A stretch of 7,248 nucleotides of DNA from Bacteroidales bacterium. Its GTDB lineage: Bacteria; Bacteroidota; Bacteroidia; Bacteroidales; UBA1402. Made by a program: the position numbers and the translations under genes. The DNA is taken from positions 1-7,248 of the forward strand of contig JALNXZ010000076.1 in the NCBI GenBank assembly GCA_023230125.1, in the 5' to 3' direction. The notes beneath the pieces were generated by a model, which saw nothing but the letters and a program-made list of their open reading frames with translations, had not been told where the DNA came from and did no database searches. Shown one piece after another: positions 1-6,104 of the stretch (the stretch's first letter is position 1; every line of letters begins with the position of its first letter).

Positions 1-2460
1 AACGAGATACCTTTTCGATACGGGGTGGTTGAGGATGTGCAACTTGATATAAAATCAGGTTTGCAAACACCGCTCGATTCCGGGTGTATTTGGCGTTATG
101 AAATAGTTTCAGACAATGCAAAGTCTCTTAAGTTGATATTTAATCAATTTATAATTCCGGCAGGAGCGGAACTTTTTGTATATAACAGCGATTATTCATT
201 GATATATGGTGCTTTTACGTTTGCCAACATGAATGCCGATAGCTCTTTTGCTATTGTCGATTTTCCGGGGAAGAAAGTTATAATCGAATATTATGAACCT
301 TCAGATGCTGAATTTAACGGGAAACTTATTATTGATCAAATTAGTAAGGCTTACCGCGATTTGGATTATTTAATGTCTACTCAAGAAGATAGTGCTTATG
401 TTGATGTGAACTGTGCTACCGGGATTGAATGGCAACTTGAGAAACATGCGGTTTGCAAGTATACTTTTGTTGAAGGTGTCTATAGTTATATATGCAGCGG
501 GGCCCTGATCAACAACGTGAATAATGATGGTACTCCTTATTTTCTTACGGCAAACCATTGTGTAAGTTCTTCGACAGTGGCCACAACAGTAACAGCCTAT
601 TTTAATTATGAAACAAAAGGCTGCGGGATGGAACAAAAATCGTATAAAACATTGAGTGGAGTCAACCTGATAACCACGGGTGAAAATTCTGATTTTACAT
701 TACTCAGATTTACATCAACTCCTCCTGCCACTTATCAACCTTATTATGCTGGTTGGGATTTAACCAATACCGCATCATCGACTGTTGGGATACATCATCC
801 TTTGGGATTAGTAAAAAAAATATCAATAGACAAAGATCCATCTATTACTTATAACGGTTTAATTAAGTGGGATAATGGTAGTCTTTCTCCTTCCAATACC
901 CATTGGGTCGTTTACTTCGACGAGGGAAAGACAGCTGGTGGTTCTTCGGGATCACCTTTGTTCAATCAGAATAAACGTATTATTGGACAACTGCATGGTG
1001 GTGGTGATAATGATTCATATTATGGAAAATTAAACTATTCGTGGGTAAATAGTGATTCTGCAGGGAGCGCTAGAACCGGATATTATGAATTGAAAAATTA
1101 TCTGGCGGAGGATAGCACGATCAATTATCTCAATGGCTATACACCTTCGACCAACATGCCTGAAGCCATCTTTACCACCGAATTCGAATATGCATGTGTC
1201 GGCATCCCGCTTCAAATGATTGATTATTCTTGTTTTGATGTTTCAAGTTGGAAATGGCAGTTTACTCCTTCCACCGTTACTTATATAAACGGTACTACAC
1301 CGACTTCGCAAAACCCACTGGTGAGTTTTGACGAGGCGGGAACGTACGATATTAAATTAATTGTAAAAAACAGCGTTGGATCAGATAGTATCACACATCC
1401 TTCTGCTATAATAGCCGGATCAAAAATTGTGGTATCGAAACAAACTTTTACTAAAAGTGGAGGTTGCATTTATGATATCGATTCCATTGTGATTTCGGCA
1501 TCAGGTGCTTCTTCTTATAAATGGGAACTTAATAATGATACCTCCTTTTTTGAGTTGAAAGAACGGAACAATTCACAGGCAGTCATTACGCTGAAAACCG
1601 GAATGTTCCCCGATTCAACGGTGAATGTAAGAGGCTTTGTGATCGGCACACAAGGCAGTTGCTCGGACACTTGTGACTTTTCTATCGAATTGATACTTCC
1701 GTCTAACGATAATATTGCCTATGCCAAGAGGATTGATGTAGGGCAGAACGGCCCCTTCTCGAATATTTGTGCAAGTGTAGAAGCTGGCGAACCTGTTCCT
1801 CCGTTGGATTTTTCATGTATAGGTCAATCCGGCTGGTGTGATGAATATGGTACGGGATTAAACATCGTCGAGCATTCCGTATGGTTCTATTTCTATGGAC
1901 CGAAATCGGGTGCCGTTTCTATTGAAGCAAATGATATGGATGGACAGATTGCCCTCTATGACGCTGATTCTTACGAAGCTATTTTGGATGGTAATTACAC
2001 CTTAGTGGCTGCCAACGATGATCGTTCATCTGATAATCCAAATTCGAAGATTAATAAAATAGCCGTATCTCCGGATAAGTTATATTGGCTCCAGTTTGAT
2101 GGAAGCGGTGGTGGTGTTGAAGGGAACTTCCATATTTTGTTGAACGAGGAAATAGCTGACACAACAACTACTATCAAATCAATTGCTGACTGGAGCAAGA
2201 CCAATTTGACTTTCTATCCTCAACCTGCGTTTGACTACCTTGAGATTAAAGGTGGTATCCTTGAAAGTGTAAATATTGTTCAGATTAGAATTTATGATTT
2301 AATGGGTAACAGGATATATTCCGGCGAACATAGTGTTCAACAAGACCGTGTTACTGTTAATTTAGAAAACGCTTGGCCCGATGGTATTTATGTTTTATCG
2401 ATAATAGGTAACAACGTTGTTGCAACAGGCAAATTCTTCAAGCAGAAAAATAAGCTATGA
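1..2460 (+). CDS. Secreted lysyl endopeptidase-like serine protease with PKD, PPC-like and T9SS sorting domains (5' partial)
   Basis: The frame is open from base 1 (NEIPFRYG...), so the GTG at 25 is almost certainly internal and the start and signal peptide lie outside the window. Numbering from that GTG, residues 1-112 resemble the N-terminal region of lysyl endopeptidase-like proteins. A trypsin-fold domain follows (about 126-365) with a full triad: His178 in TANHC, Asp223 in NSDFTLL and Ser308 in GGSSGSP. Cys157 and Cys179 match the disulfide beside the catalytic His. A PKD-like domain (about 380-460, ending SFDEAGTYDIKLIVKN) is followed by a less clear beta-rich part, then a PPC-like domain (about 560-707, with VWFYF and ANDD). 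The C-terminus (about 728-811: FYPQP, YDLMGNRIYSG, DGIYVLSI) is a type A sorting domain, so export by T9SS to the surface or medium is expected. Lys specificity is not proven. A role in scavenging protein is inferred. Confidence 0.92.
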   Translation, partial: NEIPFRYGVVEDVQLDIKSGLQTPLDSGCIWRYEIVSDNAKSLKLIFNQFIIPAGAELFVYNSDYSLIYGAFTFANMNADSSFAIVDFPGKKVIIEYYEPSDAEFNGKLIIDQISKAYRDLDYLMSTQEDSAYVDVNCATGIEWQLEKHAVCKYTFVEGVYSYICSGALINNVNNDGTPYFLTANHCVSSSTVATTVTAYFNYETKGCGMEQKSYKTLSGVNLITTGENSDFTLLRFTSTPPATYQPYYAGWDLTNTASSTVGIHHPLGLVKKISIDKDPSITYNGLIKWDNGSLSPSNTHWVVYFDEGKTAGGSSGSPLFNQNKRIIGQLHGGGDNDSYYGKLNYSWVNSDSAGSARTGYYELKNYLAEDSTINYLNGYTPSTNMPEAIFTTEFEYACVGIPLQMIDYSCFDVSSWKWQFTPSTVTYINGTTPTSQNPLVSFDEAGTYDIKLIVKNSVGSDSITHPSAIIAGSKIVVSKQTFTKSGGCIYDIDSIVISASGASSYKWELNNDTSFFELKERNNSQAVITLKTGMFPDSTVNVRGFVIGTQGSCSDTCDFSIELILPSNDNIAYAKRIDVGQNGPFSNICASVEAGEPVPPLDFSCIGQSGWCDEYGTGLNIVEHSVWFYFYGPKSGAVSIEANDMDGQIALYDADSYEAILDGNYTLVAANDDRSSDNPNSKINKIAVSPDKLYWLQFDGSGGGVEGNFHILLNEEIADTTTTIKSIADWSKTNLTFYPQPAFDYLEIKGGILESVNIVQIRIYDLMGNRIYSGEHSVQQDRVTVNLENAWPDGIYVLSIIGNNVVATGKFFKQKNKL

Positions 2461-2576
2461 TGCATGTGATACACCTTAAAAGTAGGGCTTAAGTTGTTAA
2501 AATAGTGGGGCACATAATCAGTCAGCAAATGATTCCTGAAAAAATCGGCTGAAACTTATAGATATTTTAACTGGGT

Positions 2577-2744
2577 TCAGGAGTTGAATACCCGCTGGTC
2601 ATAAGTCATATCAATGATATCGTCCGCAGCATGACGGCTCTTTATATAATCTTTGTAATCTTTTATATTCCTTAAAATGATAAAAATTACCAGAGCAAGT
2701 ATGATAACAGCAAGCATTGTTAAAAATAAAATACCTTCTTTCAT
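2577..2744 (-). CDS. Probable 55-residue single-pass membrane microprotein
   Basis: This short frame runs from ATG (2744-2742) to TGA (2579-2577). It begins MKEGILFLTMLAVIILALVI, so residues 4-24 form one uninterrupted hydrophobic helix. A basic segment follows (RNIKDYKDYIKSR, 25-37) and then an acidic/polar C-terminal tail of about 18 residues. By the positive-inside rule the tail should be cytoplasmic. The clean split into membrane helix and charged tail, and the A-rich stretch before the ATG, favour a real gene over chance. I recognise no family. It stands 117 bp past the protease stop on the opposite strand and 88 bp downstream of the decayed redox gene on the same strand, so it could once have shared a transcript with that gene. 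The start codon lies inside a 9-bp inverted repeat (see 2741-2778). It may also be a leftover of the same decay. Confidence 0.5.
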   Translation of the reverse strand: MKEGILFLTMLAVIILALVIFIILRNIKDYKDYIKSRHAADDIIDMTYDQRVFNS

Positions 2745-2778
2745 CTTTACAGGTTTTTAAATTCTTCAATAAAGATGA
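2741..2778 (-). promoter_or_regulatory. Inverted repeat that would hide the microprotein start codon
   Basis: TCATCTTTA (2741-2749) and TAAAGATGA (2770-2778) are perfect 9-bp inverted copies with a 20-nt loop. On the minus-strand transcript the 3' arm contains the ATG of the microprotein, so folding would pair the start codon and the bases just before it. Translational control is an inference. The stem is AT-rich, so chance is possible. Confidence 0.35.
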
Positions 2779-2832
2779 ACTCTGTATATTACAATGATTT
2801 TACAGGCGTGTGAATATTTCGTTTAACTTTCT

Positions 2833-3148
2833 CTATTCTTTGATCAATACGTCTGTAATGGCAATTGCATCTAGAATGCATTTTTTGCAAATGGTTTCGT
2901 GGAGATCGTTTTCTTTGAGGTATTTCTGACCTTCTTCCGTAGCCAGATCGCAGCCAAGTAATGATCTGCAGACAGTTTTCCAGTTTCTTCCCTTGAATAA
3001 AGGCTTAATCTTTCCATTCCTCCGCCAAATCCACATGATAGGCAAAGTGTTTGTTTATAATCGAATTTAAGCATTTTTGTCGAATAGAATCAATCGAAAG
3101 TATTGAATTATGTCATCGAAATGCTTGCAAAATGGCATTATAAGATTT
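2833..3148 (-). pseudogene. Decayed C_GCAxxG_C_C-family putative redox protein
   Basis: Three fragments of one family appear in order on the minus strand but in different frames. First, KSYNAILQAF (3119-3148) resembles the family's GYNCAQAVL-type N-terminus without its Cys. Second, GFGGGM (3015-3032) matches the conserved glycine motif. Third, a frame ending at 2833 reads TVCRSLLGCDLATEEG and continues to ETICKKCILDAIAIT, matching the family C-terminus, with LLGCDL at 2944-2961. Intact members carry about 40-50 residues between the glycine motif and the LLGCDL part, including ETCGAVTGA; here only about 20 residues' worth of DNA separates them, so the central segment is deleted and the frame shifts. 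Stops interrupt the join between the first two fragments. A functional product is therefore unlikely. The C-terminal assignment is the firmest and the N-terminal fragment the weakest. These are small Cys-rich proteins of poorly known redox or metal function. Confidence 0.6.
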
Positions 3149-3297
3149 GTTTTTTTAAAAATCAAGAAGAAGGAAGGTGAATGCCCCTGAATAAGAAACA
3201 TGAAAGAATTTGCCGGTTTTGACTGACAACAATTTTATTATTATTAAATTCGCGCCGCTCATTACTTTATAGACGATCGACAAATAAACTGATATAC

Positions 3298-4110
3298 ATG
3301 AAGTTTCTAAAATCTTTTATTTATGGATCTATTCCATATTTCTTTTTAAAATTATTCAAGATTCAATCTCAGAATATTCAATTTTACGAGTATATTAAAA
3401 ACTATGGTTATTCCCGCCACCTTTTCCTTTTTCGGCATGAATACCGGAATTTTAAAGTAGATGTTTTTTTTGATGAAAGTAAGAATCTCCATTATGTAAT
3501 ACATAAGGATAAAAAGTTGTACTTCCGTAATGGCCTGACTACAGAGAAAATAGAAAGAATGTACAAAGCACTGGTTATGGAACAGGATGTCCGTTCTACA
3601 CATCGCTATTTAGATACGTTAGACGAAATTATCGGAAAGACTTTCCTGGATATTGGATCAGCAGAAGGCCTGACATCATTGGATGTCATTGAAAGCGCAA
3701 AAAAAGTTTACTTATTCGAATGTGACAATGGCTGGATTGAAGCATTAAAGGCGACGTTTGAACCGTGGAAAATGAAGGTTTGCATTATCAATAAATACAT
3801 CAATAGCTTTAATGATGATAATAATCAGACACTTGATGATTTTTTAAAAGACAAATCCAAGGATGGCTTGTTCCTAAAAATGGATATTGAAGGTTTTGAA
3901 CGAGAAGCATTGGCCGGTAGCACAAATTTGTTTTCAACAGCAAACGCTTTTTCATATGCTATTTGCGCCTATCATTTGCCGGATGATGAAAAAATAATTT
4001 CTTCGTTTTTGAACCAATGTGAAAGTCCATATAATATACAAAGAGGGTATTTCGATCATAAATATCGCTCCATTGTATTTCGTAGTATGCCAAAACAAAT
4101 TGCGGGGTAA
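3298..4110 (+). CDS. FkbM-family SAM-dependent methyltransferase
   Basis: The 270-residue protein carries the two signatures of the FkbM family: a SAM-binding glycine loop, FLDIGSAEG (116-124), followed by an acidic strand end at FECD (140-143), and the family hallmark FLKMDIEGFEREALAG (192-207). AYHLPDD (224-230) also fits the family. The first 110 residues are poorly conserved; residues 6-20 are hydrophobic and aromatic and could touch the membrane or form a packing helix. FkbM enzymes usually methylate hydroxyl or other groups on sugars, glycans or secondary metabolites; the substrate here cannot be read from the sequence. No glycosyltransferase, transport or capsule gene is adjacent, so the gene stands alone. 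ATG at 3298 follows an A-rich stretch without a Shine-Dalgarno, as usual in this phylum. It converges with the AraC gene across 72 bp. The domain call is firm and the function is open. Confidence 0.88.
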   Translation: MKFLKSFIYGSIPYFFLKLFKIQSQNIQFYEYIKNYGYSRHLFLFRHEYRNFKVDVFFDESKNLHYVIHKDKKLYFRNGLTTEKIERMYKALVMEQDVRSTHRYLDTLDEIIGKTFLDIGSAEGLTSLDVIESAKKVYLFECDNGWIEALKATFEPWKMKVCIINKYINSFNDDNNQTLDDFLKDKSKDGLFLKMDIEGFEREALAGSTNLFSTANAFSYAICAYHLPDDEKIISSFLNQCESPYNIQRGYFDHKYRSIVFRSMPKQIAG

Positions 4111-4182
4111 CATCCGGCAACTTGTTTCATATTCAGTCCCGTAGCGTAAATGATCAAGAATGATTTAAGACTGCTTTTATTA

Positions 4183-5115
4183 TTATTCTTCTTTTGAATA
4201 ATTCCCAGGCGTGATATCGAATACCCTTTTAAACACGATTCGAAAATATCTTACATCTGAAAAGCCTGTTTTATAAGCGACTTCTGAGATTGAGTATTGA
4301 TGTGTTTTAAGTAGATTTTTGGCTTTCTCCAAACGGTATAAACGAATAAAATCAACTGGGGTAAGTCCGGTTATATCTTTGATTTTGTGATACAAGGAGG
4401 ATCTACTCATCCCAATCCTTTGACTAAGGGTCTCAATCGTGAATTTATTGTCTTCGATATTGTTTTTGAGAATATTGATCAGTTTTTCCATGAAAATTTG
4501 GTTATGCATTGTTTCTTTTCCTGGCAAACTATCATATTCAGATGTTACAGATGAGTCATTTAATAATTTTGAGGTTTTCGTATTTGATTCAATAGTACTT
4601 TTTAATGGATGCTTCTTTTCTGATATATGGTCTAATATGAATCGAAAAAAATGATCAGATTTTTCTTGTTCAATCAAGAAGGTGATTTTACCCTGAAGAT
4701 TATCCGTACTCCAGATTGCTAGATTTATTTTGTCCTTTTGAGCTTCATTCAGGTTCTCATCCATGCCTATCTCATCTAATGGACCCTTAATAAGCTTCAG
4801 CGTCTTTTGAAAATCTTGCACTGTCTTGATATAATCGATTATTAAATTATTGAGCTTTTTCTTTTTTTGCTCAAAAAGGCAAATTCTTACAAAAAGTATC
4901 AAAATAACAAGTAAAACACAAGCATCGATCAGATGGCTCCAAAAAGGAGATGTAATCATATACAATAAGCAGTTGTCGATATCTTGTGTGACGCATATCT
5001 GGCTTAATTGGAAATTGGTAGCAGTAGCCTCAATTTGTAGAGTGCATCCAAATAAAAGCGTTAAAACAAGGCCTTTTTTGTAGATTTTGTCTATTATATT
5101 TTTACTTTGCATCAT
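4183..5115 (-). CDS. Membrane-anchored AraC-type regulator with degenerate DHp-like segment
   Basis: In the 310-residue product, residues 14-31 look like a signal peptide or first membrane helix. A short, probably periplasmic stretch (32-60) ends in SPFWSH, and HLIDACVLLVILILFVRICL (61-80) is a clear membrane helix followed by KKKK. Residues 98-152 align by eye with the DHp helices of Bacteroides hybrid two-component sensors (FQKTLKLIKGPLDEI, then NLNEAQKDKI), but Gln100 sits where the phosphoacceptor His is expected. No ATPase or receiver domain follows. After a polar linker (about 165-205), the C-terminal 100 residues are an AraC DNA-binding domain with two helix-turn-helix units (about 225-250 and 275-300; SISEVAYKTGFSDVRYF is typical). 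It should bind DNA while held at the inner membrane. It is divergent from the sigma gene. The start could be either of two tandem ATG codons. The signal is unknown. Confidence 0.88.
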   Translation of the reverse strand: MMQSKNIIDKIYKKGLVLTLLFGCTLQIEATATNFQLSQICVTQDIDNCLLYMITSPFWSHLIDACVLLVILILFVRICLFEQKKKKLNNLIIDYIKTVQDFQKTLKLIKGPLDEIGMDENLNEAQKDKINLAIWSTDNLQGKITFLIEQEKSDHFFRFILDHISEKKHPLKSTIESNTKTSKLLNDSSVTSEYDSLPGKETMHNQIFMEKLINILKNNIEDNKFTIETLSQRIGMSRSSLYHKIKDITGLTPVDFIRLYRLEKAKNLLKTHQYSISEVAYKTGFSDVRYFRIVFKRVFDITPGNYSKEE

Positions 5116-5133
5116 CTAATAAGAGTATTAGAT
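5114..5133 (-). promoter_or_regulatory. Perfect inverted repeat at the start of the AraC-type gene
   Basis: ATCTAATA (5114-5121) and TATTAGAT (5126-5133) are perfect 8-bp arms around a 4-bp spacer. The repeat includes the first two bases of the first ATG, and the tandem second ATG lies just outside it. It could be an operator for self-repression or an mRNA hairpin at the start site; the sequence cannot separate these. Confidence 0.4.
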
Positions 5134-5248
5134 TACTGATAAATCCAAGTCAAAACGCATAGTACATATATCGAGGAACATCTATATAATATATATAGTA
5201 TCTTAAAATTTATGTCTATTTCATCTACGATAATTATTTTGGTAATGA

Positions 5249-5256
5249 CAAACCTA
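5249..5256 (-). promoter_or_regulatory. Possible Bacteroidota -7 element for the AraC-type gene
   Basis: The minus strand reads TAGGTTTG, an exact match to the Bacteroidota -7 consensus TAnnTTTG. It would give a leader of roughly 125 nt. I see no TTTG-like -33 element at the usual 19-21 bp spacing, so this is a weak candidate. Confidence 0.25.
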
Positions 5257-5316
5257 CAAAAAAGTTTTATATTATTCTTAATAATGGTGATAAAGGTATG
5301 ATTTCTGGTAAATTAT

Positions 5317-5370
5317 GGGTTAGAATTTGATACAAAATAGATTTTAAGCATTATTAATCAGATTTTACCC
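5317..5370 (+). promoter_or_regulatory. Possible structured leader upstream of the sigma factor gene
   Basis: Bases 5317-5331 (GGGTTAGAATTTGAT) can pair with 5357-5370 (ATCAGATTTTACCC). As plus-strand RNA this gives 14 base pairs, two of them G-U, with one bulged U and a 25-nt loop. A T-rich run follows at about 5384-5398. On the opposite strand the two G-U pairs would become A-C mismatches, which favours a plus-strand RNA role such as a leader or attenuator. No known riboswitch family is recognised. Confidence 0.3.
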
Positions 5371-5474
5371 AACAAAGACAAACATTTTTATTATTTTAGA
5401 AACCCGATTAGAGTTAATTAATGTGGGGTATCTCTGTGGAGATTTTTTTATCAACCACTTTAAACGTCAGCGAT

Positions 5475-5978
5475 ATGGACTCTATTAAATTTTCCATGAA
5501 TTTGCTTAATGTGCAGACTGATTTGTATCGTTTTGCTTTTCGCTTAACAAAGAATAGAGATGATGCATCTGATTTACTTCAGGAGACATCTTTAAAGGTG
5601 CTGGATAATCAATCTAAATTTGCTGAGGAAACTAATTTCAAAGCATGGGCATATACCCTTATGCGAAATATCTTTATAAACAATTATAGAAAAACTGTTC
5701 GGGAACAAACTTATGTTGATCAGACTGATAACCTCTATCATTTGAACATTCCGCAGAATTCTGGCTTTGATTCACCTGAAGGAGCCTATTCCATTGCTGA
5801 GATTACTCAGGCAATAAACAGCTTTTCAAAAGAATATCGTCAGCCATTCACCATGCATGTGGCTGGATATAAGTATGAGAATATTGCTGAAGAGATGGAT
5901 TTACCACTTGGTACGGTGAAGAGTCGGATTTTCTTTGCAAGAAAAAAATTGCAACAGATTCTGAAAGATTACAAGTAA
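5475..5978 (+). CDS. ECF-type (group 4) RNA polymerase sigma factor
   Basis: This is a 167-residue sigma-70 family protein with only regions 2 and 4. Region 2 (about 12-76) includes DDASDLLQETSLKVL (29-43), for core polymerase binding, and NFKAWAYTLMRNIFINNYRK (54-73), for melting and -10 recognition. Region 4 (about 106-165) carries the helix-turn-helix YENIAEEMDLPLGTVKSRIF (134-153), for -35 recognition. It directs polymerase to a set of promoters in the cytoplasm; the regulon is unknown. I chose ATG 5475 because Bacteroidales homologues as I recall them begin just before the IKF...LL.VQ segment. An in-frame ATG at 5421 would add 18 residues that do not resemble the family. No anti-sigma or FecR-like gene follows; the next gene is convergent topA, with a strong terminator between. 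Close relatives are widespread in the order, so it is probably a conserved sigma factor rather than a polysaccharide-locus sigma factor. Confidence 0.93.
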   Translation: MDSIKFSMNLLNVQTDLYRFAFRLTKNRDDASDLLQETSLKVLDNQSKFAEETNFKAWAYTLMRNIFINNYRKTVREQTYVDQTDNLYHLNIPQNSGFDSPEGAYSIAEITQAINSFSKEYRQPFTMHVAGYKYENIAEEMDLPLGTVKSRIFFARKKLQQILKDYK

Positions 5979-6046
5979 TTGGAATTGTCAACTTGGCGCG
6001 GACACAGAGTTAAACTTGATAGTCTGATTCGTAACATGAGAAACGG

Positions 6047-6085
6047 AAAGAGCCTGAATCTTTATTTGAAAGATACAGGCTCTTT
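6047..6085. terminator. Bidirectional terminator hairpin between the sigma gene and topA
   Basis: AAAGAGCCTG (6047-6056) and CAGGCTCTTT (6076-6085) form a perfect 10-bp stem. After one A-A mismatch, ATCTTT (6058-6063) pairs with AAAGAT (6069-6074) around a 5-nt loop, giving 16 pairs in all. It lies between two convergent stop codons, and the arms end in AAA/TTT, so each strand gets a short U-run. It should stop transcripts from both sides. Confidence 0.85.
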
Positions 6086-6104
6086 GATATCGGGATAGTT
6101 TCAG

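Larger units (their letters stand above)
5116..5474. other. AT-rich divergent intergenic region between the AraC-type gene and the sigma gene
   Basis: No reading frame here looks like a gene; the longest small frames I found by eye are about ten codons. The region holds the inverted repeat at the AraC start, an AT palindrome at 5182-5198, one weak promoter-like site for the minus strand (5249-5256) and a leader-type inverted repeat before the sigma gene (5317-5370). Both flanking genes are regulators, so their promoters must lie here. The last 54 bases would be coding if the sigma gene began at the ATG at 5421. Confidence 0.6.

Noticed and set aside
370..2204. Several minus-strand open frames of 60-90 codons opposite the protease gene
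   Set aside because: They lie fully opposite a well-supported gene, show no domain, and have composition expected of antisense frames.
2535..2581. CCTGAA and TTCAGG inverted copies after the protease gene
   Set aside because: Only 6 bp with a 35-nt loop and no T-run on the plus strand, so it does not support a terminator.
4156..4190. A 9-pair hairpin (AAGAATGAT with ATTATTCTT) between the convergent methyltransferase and AraC-type genes
   Set aside because: It is AT-only apart from one G-C and one G-U pair, overlaps the AraC stop codon and lacks a clear U-run; too weak to call a terminator.
5040..5050. Cys24 of the AraC-type protein (LLFGC) as a lipoprotein signal
   Set aside because: Phe before Gly is not a standard lipobox residue, so lipidation is not supported.
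4439..5083. Plus-strand frames of 71 and 77 codons opposite the AraC-type gene
   Set aside because: They are antisense to a clear gene and show no recognisable motif.
5182..5198. AT palindrome CTATATA-ATA-TATATAG
   Set aside because: Simple AT repeats of this kind are expected by chance in such AT-rich DNA.
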